Assembly (NCBI RefSeq): GCF_016718685.1 | Contig: NZ_JADKCX010000046.1 | Coordinates: forward strand, 1 to 62,207 | Direction: 5' to 3' | Origin: Haliscomenobacter sp. | GTDB taxonomy: Bacteria > Bacteroidota > Bacteroidia > Chitinophagales > Saprospiraceae | DNA: 62,207 nucleotides | Shown: positions 34,322 to 43,216 of the stretch, one piece after another | Numbering within the stretch: position 1 is the stretch's first letter | Layout of the letters: every line of letters starts with the position of its first letter | Notes under the pieces: generated by a model | What the model was told of the DNA's origin: nothing | The model's database searches: none | The model's input: only the letters and a program-made list of their open reading frames with translations | Program-made: the position numbers and the translations under genes

Positions 34322-34447
34322 AGGGTTCGGGGGTTCGTAGTTCGAGGATTCGGGGGTTGTGGTTTTCCATTCCTTGAATGATTGATCCATGAACTGGACG
34401 AATGGAAACGCTTCTCCGAACCCTCGAACTACGAACCCCCGAACCCT
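34322..34447. repeat. TTCGAGGG-family inverted-arm repeat (copy D)
   Basis: Left arm AGGGTTCGGGGGTTCGTAGT and following, right arm ACTACGAACCCCCGAACCCT; the arms are near-perfect complements around a longer core (about 34363-34415) that itself has CCATTC/GAATGG pairing. Touches the stop codon of the next gene. Confidence 0.85.
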
Positions 34448-34913
34448 AAAAAAGTATCCTTTCCAAATTAGCTGGCGAATAATTCACCGATTTCAAGGTC
34501 TTGTGGTCATCCTCTCGGTACACTAAAAAGTAAGGTGGCACCTCGCGGATGTAACTTTCCACGCCGCGTTCTTGTTGGTAGTAGGCGGCGGTGGCTTGGG
34601 CTTCGGCGAGGGTTTGGCAAACCTTGCTCATGTTGGAGCGTTGCACTTCATCAAAAAGTTCGCGGAATTTTTCACCCATCCCAAACTCCAATACTGCACC
34701 GCTGAGCACGTACTGGATGTCGCAGAGGGCATCAGCAATTTCGACCAGGTCACCTTTGGCGATGGCGGATTTCAACTCGGCAACTTCCTCTTCCAGCAGG
34801 GCCACGCGCAGGCGGCAACGCGACTCGGCGGGAATACAAGGTTGGGGCTCGATGGGGTGTTGAAAAGTGCGGTGAAATTCGGCTACCTGATTGAGTGCAT
34901 CCAATTGTTCCAT
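34446..34913 (-). CDS. MazG-like / PRA-PH-like nucleotide pyrophosphohydrolase
   Basis: A small all-alpha NTP pyrophosphohydrolase of 155 residues. The metal-binding pattern is clear: LLEEEVAELKSAIAKGD followed by EIADALCDIQYVLSG (E-E-x-x-E and A-D-x-x-x-D). Such enzymes hydrolyse non-canonical or excess nucleoside triphosphates. I chose ATG 34913 (MEQLDALNQV) because the longer frame (34997) starts with 28 unconserved residues. Divergent from the arginine decarboxylase gene, with about 100 bp between the start codons. Confidence 0.8.
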   Translation of the reverse strand: MEQLDALNQVAEFHRTFQHPIEPQPCIPAESRCRLRVALLEEEVAELKSAIAKGDLVEIADALCDIQYVLSGAVLEFGMGEKFRELFDEVQRSNMSKVCQTLAEAQATAAYYQQERGVESYIREVPPYFLVYREDDHKTLKSVNYSPANLERILF

Positions 34914-35018
34914 AGAAAGTATATTTGTGGGCGCAAAATACACGATTTCACAAGAATTAGTTGATGCAAATATTAGCTTTGCAACGCTTTTGATCAACCA
35001 TTAAAATCTCTGGCTAAA

Positions 35019-36428
35019 GTGAACGGTACCAACAGATACTTCGACCTGATTGACCAAACCTTCTATTTCCCACAGGAAGGTTTCGATATCGATGCAGATG
35101 GATACCTGGTTTTCAACGGTGTACCCTTGATGTACCTGATTGAAAAGTATGGAACGCCACTCAAGCTGACCTACCTCCCCAAGATTGGGGCCCAAATCAA
35201 AAAAGCCCGAAACTTGTTTACGCGGGCCATGAAATCGCTGAATTACAATGGCAAGTACCAATATTGCTACTGTACCAAAAGCAACCACTTTAGCTATATT
35301 TTGGAAGAGGTAATCAAACACGATGTACAGCTGGAAACATCTTCAGCCTTTGACATCGATCTGATCCGCAAGTTGTACAAAAAGGGCCTGATTGACAAAA
35401 ACATTACGGTGGTGTGCAATGGCTTCAAACCCGATCACTACAAACAGCGCATTGTAGACCTCATCCACGATGGATTTGAAAACGTGATTCCGGTGTGTGA
35501 CAACATTCAGGAAATTGAATATTACGAGCAACACCTTCAAGGAGTGTGCAAAATCGGCATCCGCGTAGCGACGGAGGAAGAGCCCAATTTTGAGTTTTAT
35601 ACCTCCCGTTTGGGCATCCGCAACTCGGATGTATTGCCATTTTTTAATGAAAAAATCAAAAACAACCCTAAGTTCAAGCTCACTTTGCTCCACTTTTTTG
35701 TCGATACCGGCATCAAAGACAGCTTGTATTATTGGGGTGAACTCCGCAAGGCGGTGCGCTTGTACGCCCAATTGCGCCGCGAATCTGAAGATTTGGGTAT
35801 CCTCAACATCGGCGGTGGCATGCCCATCCGCAATTCGCTGGGTTTTGAGTTCGACTACAAGTACATGATCAAGGAGATCGTCAAAACCATTCTCCAGGCT
35901 TGCCAGAAGGAGCAGATTCCCGAGCCCGATTTGTTCACGGAGTTTGGCAAATACACCGTGGGGGAAAGTGGCGCGACGCTGTTTTCGGTTTTGGCTCAAA
36001 AACAACAAAACGACGCAGAGCGCTGGTACATGATCGACAACTCCCTGATGACTACCCTACCCGACGTTTGGGGCATCGGTGAACGTTTTATCTTGTTGCC
36101 CATCAACAAGTGGTACAATGAATACCAGCGGGTCAACATCGGGGCTTTGAGCTGCGACAACTCGGATTATTACAATGCCGAGGTGAACCAGGCGCAGGTG
36201 TATCTCCCTACTTTTGAAAACGGCGAACCGGAGCCTTTGTTCCTGGGTTTTTTCCATACCGGAGCCTATCAGGACCAGATCAGCGGTTATGGTGGGATCA
36301 AACACTGTCTGATCCCTTCGCCCAAACACGTGCTCATTTACAAAGACCCGCAAGGCAATATCGTGGATCGTTTGTATCAGGCGGAGCAGACTTCGGATGA
36401 AATGCTGAAAATATTGGGCTATGAATAG
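35019..36428 (+). CDS. speA: Arginine decarboxylase, PLP-dependent (fold III, Bacteroidota type)
   Basis: Converts arginine to agmatine for polyamine synthesis. 469 residues, alanine-racemase-like fold III. Seen: VPLMYLIEKYGTPLKLTYLPKI, the PLP lysine region YCYCTKSNHFSYIL, ETSSAFDIDLIR, TVVCNGFKPDHY, ILNIGGGMPIRNS (phosphate-binding glycines) and GALSCDNSDYYN. The frame starts at GTG 35019; it stays open upstream with no ATG, so GTG is the best start. The substrate assignment follows the usual naming of this family; ornithine or a carboxy-amino acid cannot be excluded from sequence alone. Confidence 0.82.
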   Translation: MNGTNRYFDLIDQTFYFPQEGFDIDADGYLVFNGVPLMYLIEKYGTPLKLTYLPKIGAQIKKARNLFTRAMKSLNYNGKYQYCYCTKSNHFSYILEEVIKHDVQLETSSAFDIDLIRKLYKKGLIDKNITVVCNGFKPDHYKQRIVDLIHDGFENVIPVCDNIQEIEYYEQHLQGVCKIGIRVATEEEPNFEFYTSRLGIRNSDVLPFFNEKIKNNPKFKLTLLHFFVDTGIKDSLYYWGELRKAVRLYAQLRRESEDLGILNIGGGMPIRNSLGFEFDYKYMIKEIVKTILQACQKEQIPEPDLFTEFGKYTVGESGATLFSVLAQKQQNDAERWYMIDNSLMTTLPDVWGIGERFILLPINKWYNEYQRVNIGALSCDNSDYYNAEVNQAQVYLPTFENGEPEPLFLGFFHTGAYQDQISGYGGIKHCLIPSPKHVLIYKDPQGNIVDRLYQAEQTSDEMLKILGYE

Positions 36429-36458
36429 CGTTAATCCTGAAAACAAAAACACCTAGAC

Positions 36459-36974
36459 ATGAAAAACCAGATTGTTTTTTCCCTTGAGCAAAACAAGTTG
36501 TACTTGCTGGATGATGCAGGCAACCTACAAATTTTTGAGCTCAGCACAGGATTAAGCATCAGCCAGTTCAATGGTGCGTTGAGCATTATCCCGCTGGTTC
36601 CTTTTTCGGCGGATGAAGTTGTGCGCAGCCTGCGCTTGTCGCCCGACCGTGCGCAGATGAACGTTTCATTTGATGGCAATGCCGGGGTCTTGTCCATCGT
36701 CTTGACGCCCCTCTTCCCGAGTACTGCTTCTGCCATTGCGGGAGGGGGAAAAATGAAAGTGGGTTCCATGGATTTAACCCTGAGTAGAAATACCTTGAGT
36801 GCGGTTGCCGTAAACCTCGGCACCAGTGAACAGGCGGGGTCTCCTGCGGATTCCAACGAAACCAAACTGGAATGGTACCTGCTTGACCTCAACGCATTTG
36901 CACTCAATGTTTTGGTTGAAGGTGGAGATTTGGTGTTGCATACTTTGGTGAATGCGCCGGGGGATGTGATGTAG
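36459..36974 (+). CDS. Hypothetical protein, 171 aa
   Basis: A 171-residue protein beginning 30 nt after the arginine decarboxylase, on the same strand, so probably in its transcript. No signal peptide. Predominantly beta-type sequence (KMKVGSMDLTLSRNTLSAVA, then LEWYLLDLNAFALNVLVEGG). I do not recognise a family. A GCAGAT repeat follows directly. Confidence 0.6.
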   Translation: MKNQIVFSLEQNKLYLLDDAGNLQIFELSTGLSISQFNGALSIIPLVPFSADEVVRSLRLSPDRAQMNVSFDGNAGVLSIVLTPLFPSTASAIAGGGKMKVGSMDLTLSRNTLSAVAVNLGTSEQAGSPADSNETKLEWYLLDLNAFALNVLVEGGDLVLHTLVNAPGDVM

Positions 36975-37002
36975 ATTAGCCAACTCGATCTCAAATTCAT
37001 TG

Positions 37003-37112
37003 TTTTTCGCCCGCAGATCCCGCAGATTTCCGCAGATTTTTTTCCAAAAAAGCAGGCATCATCTGCGTGATCTGCGGGCGAAAATCTAGATACATTCGCC
37101 ATAGGCGAGTGC
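37003..37112. repeat. GCAGAT-family composite inverted repeat
   Basis: CGCCCGCAGATCCCGCAGAT on the left, a T-rich centre, ATCTGCGTGATCTGCGGGCG on the right, then the accompanying hairpin TCGCCATAGGCGA. Sits between two convergent genes and could terminate both. Confidence 0.8.
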
Positions 37113-37138
37113 TACGGAAAGAAAAAAAATCGTTTGAA

Positions 37139-38638
37139 TTACGTATTGCGCAGCGCCTCCCGCTTGATCTGTCGAACAATCGACTCCCCCGTCAAATGTT
37201 GCACCACCCAATACCGCAAGGTGGTACCAATGCCCATCAGGCTGTTGTTTTTTTCAATGATGAACTGCTCCATTTTTTGCCAGATGGGGCGTCTTTCCTT
37301 TTCAGGAGCCCGGTTGAGCACGCGCAGGTAAGCGAGCAGGGTTTGTTCAAAGTCTTCCAAAAACCCAATTTCCTCTTTCTCCAATAAACGGTCGCTGGCC
37401 CGCAGGGCATTCTCAAAGTCATCGTGTTCCAATTCGTACATGGCAATCACGCGTAAGATGCCTGCCGCTACGCGAGCATCCTGTCGGTCTTTGATCTGGT
37501 GCCTGCGCACCAACAATTCACAAGATTCGATGCAGCGCTCGTATTGTTCAGCCATGAATTGCAGCATGGCCAAATTGACGTAAAAGTGAAACTGGCCGGA
37601 GATCGCCACGTCAAAACGGGCGATACCCATTTGAATTTTTTCGGCAATGCCGTCCAAATTGCTGGTGTCACCGGTATTGATGCGCAAAATCAAATCTGCG
37701 CCTATAAATTTGCGAAACCACCAGGATTCTTCATGAAATGATTGAGGCTTATAGGCTTCGAATTTTTTTTGCAAAAGGGCGGCATGGGCAAAATCTTGCT
37801 GTGAAATGGCCAGGTGAAACAGGTTGGCCAAATCGTTGATGTAGGAAAAAGGTTCTTCTTCTTGCAAGATGGGGTGTTGATCCCACAGGGCCATGCCTTT
37901 TTTACTTTCTTCGTACCCTCGGGCGTTTTCGCCCAAGTGATACAGCAGCACAACCCGAATTTGAAAACAGGTCAACTGCGCTCGCACCGACTGCGGGGTA
38001 TTGGCATCATCCAATAGAGCAGCAAATTCCTGACGCAGGCGTTCATTTTCCAGCCGGTTTTCGCTGCGCATTACGCGGTTGGTTTCTACAACCACCTGGT
38101 CGCTGATGCTCAATGCCCAAAATTCTTCCTGCATTTGTGTTTCCAGGTTGTGGAGGGCGTTGGTATGGGTCAGCAGGCTGGTTTCTTTTTCCTGGGTAAA
38201 GGTTCGGCGCAAGAGTTTGCGGTATTCGCGGTTGATTTCCAGTAGAGAAAGGGTGTCGCTGGAGGATTCGGCCATTTGTTTGGCTTCTTCCAGGCAATAT
38301 TCGGCTTGTTCGTACAGCCCGACGTCGAGCAGGTAGCGGGCGTCGATGATTTTATCCTTGATTTGGCTGTACAAAAATCGTTTGCTGCGGTAGGCGCGCA
38401 TGCTACGCAAAATGGCATCGTAGAGATAAGCCCTTGTGTCGGCCAGTCTTTTTCCAAATACTTTGCGCAACTTCAGGTCATCCAGTTCATCCATCTGATT
38501 GAGCAACTCAAACAAATCAACGTAATCCGCCTGCGCTTTGCCAGCCTTCTCTCCACTGAGTTTTTTGGAGTTGACTTTGAAGTAGCGCTTTTCTGCCGGT
38601 GCCATTGCTTTGATCAAGCCAAACAAATCATCTTTCAT
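37139..38638 (-). CDS. Hypothetical TPR-like helical-repeat protein, 499 aa
   Basis: A cytosolic, almost wholly helical protein without signal peptide. The N-terminus (MKDDLFGLIKAMAPAEKRYFKV) reads like a conserved domain of its own. Residues 100-490 contain degenerate TPR-type pairs, for example LLDVGLYEQAEYCLEEAKQM, AQYERCIESCELLVRR-like segments and YELEHDDFENALRASDRLLE. Probably a scaffold for protein-protein interaction; no function is inferred. Single gene with repeats on one side and a long gene-free stretch on the other. Confidence 0.7.
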   Translation of the reverse strand: MKDDLFGLIKAMAPAEKRYFKVNSKKLSGEKAGKAQADYVDLFELLNQMDELDDLKLRKVFGKRLADTRAYLYDAILRSMRAYRSKRFLYSQIKDKIIDARYLLDVGLYEQAEYCLEEAKQMAESSSDTLSLLEINREYRKLLRRTFTQEKETSLLTHTNALHNLETQMQEEFWALSISDQVVVETNRVMRSENRLENERLRQEFAALLDDANTPQSVRAQLTCFQIRVVLLYHLGENARGYEESKKGMALWDQHPILQEEEPFSYINDLANLFHLAISQQDFAHAALLQKKFEAYKPQSFHEESWWFRKFIGADLILRINTGDTSNLDGIAEKIQMGIARFDVAISGQFHFYVNLAMLQFMAEQYERCIESCELLVRRHQIKDRQDARVAAGILRVIAMYELEHDDFENALRASDRLLEKEEIGFLEDFEQTLLAYLRVLNRAPEKERRPIWQKMEQFIIEKNNSLMGIGTTLRYWVVQHLTGESIVRQIKREALRNT

Positions 38639-39391
38639 GCCCCAATTGATGGTTTTTTAAGAAAAAATGAATTTTTTCATTTTTTTTCAAGCCCTCTGAA
38701 ATCCGAAAACCTACCGTTGTGCCTTCGTCTTAAAAAATAAAAAATATCAATTTATTTAAAAACTTAAAAACCTATTAATCAGCTTACTGATACTTTTATT
38801 TGCTTTTTAATTGCTTAAATTCTTCCAGTGTTTTGTTCGTTTTTTCAGCCTCAGAATTCCGATTTAAGCCACTTCCGTGGTTTTCAGGGCCGAGGCTTTT
38901 GGAATACTTTTGAAAGGTGATCAGGAAACAACGAAACACGAAGCAAAGCTAAGGAACATACTATGAGAATTCTAACAATTGCTAAATCCCAGCTTTTTTT
39001 TATCGTTTGATCCCAAAATACAGCATATTCAAAAACACCTAGAACCACACCAGCCCACGACTACGGTCGTGGGCACCCCAAGATAGGGTGTGAGTTAGGG
39101 TGTGCGTGTGGGTGTGACCCAGCCCCTACTAAAATGAATAACTTGAAACACAACTAAACCTTAAAAAACAAACACCTAAAAACCCATTGCATAACTAATC
39201 CCATATCCGCGGAGCAATCCGCGGAAGCCAAAAACCCCGGTTGGTGTATTTTAACCTGTATGGACGAACGTATGATGAAAAGCAAATGGCGTCGGGGAAT
39301 CCCCGGCGCCATTTCTTCTTTTAATTCCCATGACTAAAGTCATGGGCTGCATTTGTGTGGCTCCCACGAATAAATTCGTGGGTTGTCTGGT
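38639..39391. other. 753-bp gene-free region upstream of the helical-repeat gene
   Basis: No reading frame is convincing. The first 300 bp are AT-rich with T-runs (38640-38830), likely including the promoter of the minus-strand gene. From 39053 on there are five separate short hairpins (next entry). I see no tRNA, riboswitch or CRISPR pattern. Confidence 0.6.
39053..39382. repeat. Cluster of five short perfect or near-perfect hairpins
   Basis: In order: GCCCACGACTACGGTCGTGG (39053-39074), TCCGCGGAGCAATCCGCGGA (39206-39225), an arm pair ATGGCGTCGGGGA/ATCCCCGGCGCCAT (39286-39312), CCCATGACTAAAGTCATGGG (39327-39346) and CCCACGAATAAATTCGTGGG (39363-39382). The first, fourth and fifth share a CCCAYGA stem. 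The last is 10 nt before the glgP stop and may act as its terminator. Confidence 0.75.
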
Positions 39392-41953
39392 TTAGAGCCA
39401 TTTGATCAGCCCCAGGTCCTGGCGGTGTGGCAAACTTTCGTGTTTGGGATAGAGTCGGAAACCGTACTCATAAACGCCAGACATTTGTGGATTGATTTCC
39501 GAGGAAAACGTTGCAATATCCCCTTTGCCATTGCTCAATTCCAATGGGTAGGTATTGCGCAATTCCAACTCGGTTTCACTCTTGCGTTTGAAGAAAAGAA
39601 CTTCCACGCCCAGGTGCTCGGGTTTGACTCCATTGCAATACACCTTTACCCCAACTTTGAAACTTTCCCCGAGGGTAAGTGAATAGTTGTCGGTATCAAA
39701 GATGTCGCGATCCACGAGGTGAACGCCATCCCAACGTTGCTGCATTTGCTTTTTCCAGTCCGCCATCATTTTGGCATCCTTGAATTGGTCCTTTTTGAGC
39801 TGTCCACCTCGCTTGGCCAGTTTGTTGTAAAAACGGGCAAAATAATCATCCATCATGCGCTTCATGGTAAAAAGTGGCGCTACTTTGGAGATGATGTTGC
39901 GGATGTACTGGACCCATTCTTCTGAAATACCTTCGGCGTCGGTTTTGTAGTAGGTGGGGATGATGTCCTCTTCAAAGGTATTGTAGAGGGTTTCCGCATC
40001 CAGTTCGTCCTGCAAAGAAGGATCGTCGTAAGTATTCTCGATGGGCAGTGCCCAGCCCGAGTCAGCGCGGTAACCTTCTGCCCACCAGCCATCTAGTACG
40101 CTGAAGTTCATTACGCCGTTCATGGCCGCTTTCATCCCCGAGGTTCCGGATGCTTCCAATGGGCGGGTCGGGGTGTTGAGCCAAATGTCGACACCTTGTA
40201 CCAAATAACGCGCCATTTCCATGTTGTAGCCTTCCAGGAAAATGACCTTGCCTGCAAACTCAGGGCGCTTGGAAATGTTGACAATGTCCTTGATGAGTTT
40301 TTGGCCTGGTTGGTCAGCGGGATGCGCTTTTCCGGCAAAAATGAACATCACCGGACGCTGTTTGTCCCCGACCATTTGGGCCAAACGCTCGAGGTTTTGA
40401 AACAGCAGATGGGCACGCTTGTAGGTGGCAAACCGGCGGGCAAACCCAATGACCAGGGCATTTTCCGGGATGTTGTTGAGCACTTCAAAGATGCTGCCCG
40501 GTTTTTCACCTCGTCTGGTCAGTTCCGTTTTGAGTTTGTCTTTGATGTAATGCAACAAGCGCGTTTTTAACTTCTTACGGATTTCCATGATCCGCTTGCC
40601 CGGTATTTTTTGAATCCCTTCCCACAGTTTCAGGTTGGACTGATCTTTGACAAATTTTTCGCCGTTGAATTCCAGGAAGAGTTTGTGCCAATCATTGGCA
40701 ATCCAGGTCGGGTAATGCACCCCGTTGGTTACAAAGCTGACATGAAGTTCCTGTTGGTTGTAACCGGGAAACATCGGCTTGAACATTTGTTGCGATACCA
40801 ATCCATGTAACTCACTCACCCCGTTTACCTCCTGGCAAAGATGGATGGCCAAGTGGCTCATGGAGAAGGGTTCATCGTTGTTGTTGGCATCAATGCGCCC
40901 TAGTGCCATAAAATCGTGCCAGGTGAGGCTCAATTGGTGGCAGTAATCGGACATGTATTTGCGCAGCAAATCTTCCGTAAAGTAATCATGACCTGCTGGA
41001 ACTGGCGTATGGGTTGTAAACAAGGAAGAAGAACGAACCACCTCGGTAGCCTGATGGTAACTCAGGTGATGATGGCGGATGAGGCCCCTGATGCGCTCCA
41101 AAGTCATAAAGGCAGCATGCCCTTCGTTGCAATGGTAAATGTCTGCATCAAAACCCAGTGCTTCCAACGCGCGGATGCCACCAATTCCCAGCAGTAGCTC
41201 CTGCTTGAGGCGATGTTCTTTGTCTCCGCCGTAAAGGTGGTGCGTAATGCTGCGGTCTTCCCAGCTGTTTTCATTCAAATCGGTGTCCAAAAGGTAAAGC
41301 GGAATCCGCCCTACTGGCAGCACCCATACCTTGGCAAAGACCTGACGGCCTTGTAAATCAATCGTAATTTTCAGCCATTCACCATTTTGGTCCCGCACCG
41401 GATGCATGGGCATTTTGGTGTATTCCTGTGGCGCGTAGTTGTTCACCTGATCTCCGTACAAGGAGATACTTTGTTCAAAATACCCGTAACGATACAGCAG
41501 GCCCACACCTGCCATGTTGACGTTTTCATCGCTGGCTTCCTTGAGGAAATCACCAGCCAGTACACCTAGTCCACCTGAATAAAGCCGAGCAGAGATGTGC
41601 AAGCCGAATTCCATACTGAAGTAGGCAATTCGGGGGCTGTTCGCTGCTGGTTTTTCTGCCAGGTACTTTTTGAAAGACGCATGAGCTTTGGCCATTAAAC
41701 TCATGAAGGCCTTATCTTTCAATAACTCTTGCGCTCTTTCCACGCCGAGTTGGTCCAGTATTGCGATCGGATTGTAGTTGAGCGCTTCCCAGTGCTCCGG
41801 ACTGATTTGTTTAAACAGTTCGGTTGCATCCTGACTCCATGACCAACTTAGGTTGTTGGCCATTTCTTGCAGGGGTTCAAGTTCTTCTGGTAAGCGAGAT
41901 TCAATAAAAATGCGCTTTAGTTTGACACTACTGTCATTCAAATGCTCAACCAT
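39392..41953 (-). CDS. glgP: Alpha-glucan phosphorylase with N-terminal DUF3417
   Basis: Phosphorolytic degradation of glycogen or maltodextrin to glucose-1-phosphate. 853 residues. The N-terminal DUF3417 region shows LQEMANNLSWSWSQDATELF; the catalytic part has IAYFSMEFGLH, YSGGLGVLAGDFLK, FVTNGVHYPTW, GFARRFATYKRAHL and the pyridoxal-phosphate region TRPLEASGTSGMKAAMNG with its lysine. This is the shorter bacterial/archaeal GT35 subfamily. Immediately downstream of the CHAT/STAND operon on the same strand, but a functional link is not evident. Confidence 0.95.
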   Translation of the reverse strand: MVEHLNDSSVKLKRIFIESRLPEELEPLQEMANNLSWSWSQDATELFKQISPEHWEALNYNPIAILDQLGVERAQELLKDKAFMSLMAKAHASFKKYLAEKPAANSPRIAYFSMEFGLHISARLYSGGLGVLAGDFLKEASDENVNMAGVGLLYRYGYFEQSISLYGDQVNNYAPQEYTKMPMHPVRDQNGEWLKITIDLQGRQVFAKVWVLPVGRIPLYLLDTDLNENSWEDRSITHHLYGGDKEHRLKQELLLGIGGIRALEALGFDADIYHCNEGHAAFMTLERIRGLIRHHHLSYHQATEVVRSSSLFTTHTPVPAGHDYFTEDLLRKYMSDYCHQLSLTWHDFMALGRIDANNNDEPFSMSHLAIHLCQEVNGVSELHGLVSQQMFKPMFPGYNQQELHVSFVTNGVHYPTWIANDWHKLFLEFNGEKFVKDQSNLKLWEGIQKIPGKRIMEIRKKLKTRLLHYIKDKLKTELTRRGEKPGSIFEVLNNIPENALVIGFARRFATYKRAHLLFQNLERLAQMVGDKQRPVMFIFAGKAHPADQPGQKLIKDIVNISKRPEFAGKVIFLEGYNMEMARYLVQGVDIWLNTPTRPLEASGTSGMKAAMNGVMNFSVLDGWWAEGYRADSGWALPIENTYDDPSLQDELDAETLYNTFEEDIIPTYYKTDAEGISEEWVQYIRNIISKVAPLFTMKRMMDDYFARFYNKLAKRGGQLKKDQFKDAKMMADWKKQMQQRWDGVHLVDRDIFDTDNYSLTLGESFKVGVKVYCNGVKPEHLGVEVLFFKRKSETELELRNTYPLELSNGKGDIATFSSEINPQMSGVYEYGFRLYPKHESLPHRQDLGLIKWL

Positions 41954-41959
41954 AAAAAT

Positions 41960-43216
41960 TCAATTTTGTGAACAATAAGACCGCCGAAAGGTAAGGCTAA
42001 AATCTAATTTTTTGGCAAAACAAAGCTGATCTACAGGAGATACAAACGTTTGCAGTGGATAAATAACGGAGAAGCGGACGCTTGTTCTGCGAATTATTTG
42101 ACTTTGGCATTGAATAAAAAACACGCCTACCCCCAGGCGCAGGCTCAAATTCCCCAGGGTAAAATCATTGTCCACATAGCGATAGTCCTCGATGACCAAT
42201 CGTTCTACTTTTTCTTTGCGCAGGTTTTGCAAGGTTTGGGTGTATTGTGCATCCAGCAAAAAGAATCCTCGGCGCAGGTGCAATTTGAGCCCAGCGCCCA
42301 GCAGCGCAGAAATCGTATTGGAATTTCGATAGCTATCGATTCTTTGTGAACTGGCTGTATATGGATCGGCGATGTTGGCATACTTTAAGTTCAAAGCGGG
42401 AAGTTTGGCGGTCCCCCGCACAAGGTGGTCAAAACTGCCCCCAAATTTGATGTAGGGTATCAAATAACGGTTGACAATTTCTTCACGAGGAACCAGGTTA
42501 TATGACAGATAGAGCGGGACGCGGAGCCAAAGGTGTTTTTCAGCGACAAAAAGGTCAGCCCTGCCCGATTCTGCTGCTGGATTGATCACGTTTTCCAACT
42601 CCATTAAATAACGAAAAGAATACCGCGAAATGTTGGCACCAACATGCAGGTCGAACCGGGAATGCCGGTGTAACGCCAGTCCAATCTCCGCACCAGCTTG
42701 GTAGCCCCAATCGATGTCAAAATCACCATCTGCTCCTTTGAAACTGTATTTTCGATTGGCAAGGTTAGCTCCTGGAAAAACTTCTGTACTTTTGAAATAA
42801 GGTTTTGAAAAAAGATACACACCGAAAAATCCGGAAATTTCTACGCCCGGATAATTGATTACCTGCTGGCGTAAATAGCGCATTTCAGGGATTTCTTCTT
42901 TTACTTTATAAAAAGGGTCGATTTGCAATAACTCCAATAATGCCCGCTGGGCCAAACGGGTACTGTCCATAAAAACATAAGTTTCTGCCATCAGATTGAG
43001 TGCGTTACGACGGGTAACGCGGCTTTGGCCCCGATCATACGGGCAAGTACCCAGCGTTTGAATGACCTGGCTGAGTTTGCCTTTTTCGTACAATTGGCTG
43101 GCTTGAGAAAGGCGCTCCAGGCAACTGTCGATCTGGCCGTAAGTCAATGTGCTCCAGAAAAACAGCAAGATAAACACCTTAGTTTTACTGGGCTTGTTTT
43201 TTAATTCCCACCACAT
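41960..43216 (-). CDS. Periplasmic TPR plus outer-membrane beta-barrel protein at the end of the CHAT/STAND operon
   Basis: Signal peptide (KVFILLFFWSTLTYGQ after start ATG 43216), then a TPR-like segment (LSQASQLYEKGKLSQVIQTL, ALLELLQIDPFYKVKEE), then a predicted barrel with alternating aromatic strands (VEISGFFGVYLFSKPYF, WGYQAGAEIGLALHRHSRFD, LGNLSLRLGVGVFF). The start overlaps the WD40 gene by 16 nt, so it is translationally coupled. As written the frame runs to 41960; removing one base from the A6 run at 42116-42121 would end it at 42094 with FLFNAKVK, a more normal barrel end (373 residues). Function unknown. Confidence 0.75.
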   Translation of the reverse strand: MWWELKNKPSKTKVFILLFFWSTLTYGQIDSCLERLSQASQLYEKGKLSQVIQTLGTCPYDRGQSRVTRRNALNLMAETYVFMDSTRLAQRALLELLQIDPFYKVKEEIPEMRYLRQQVINYPGVEISGFFGVYLFSKPYFKSTEVFPGANLANRKYSFKGADGDFDIDWGYQAGAEIGLALHRHSRFDLHVGANISRYSFRYLMELENVINPAAESGRADLFVAEKHLWLRVPLYLSYNLVPREEIVNRYLIPYIKFGGSFDHLVRGTAKLPALNLKYANIADPYTASSQRIDSYRNSNTISALLGAGLKLHLRRGFFLLDAQYTQTLQNLRKEKVERLVIEDYRYVDNDFTLGNLSLRLGVGVFFIQCQSQIIRRTSVRFSVIYPLQTFVSPVDQLCFAKKLDFSLTFRRSYCSQN

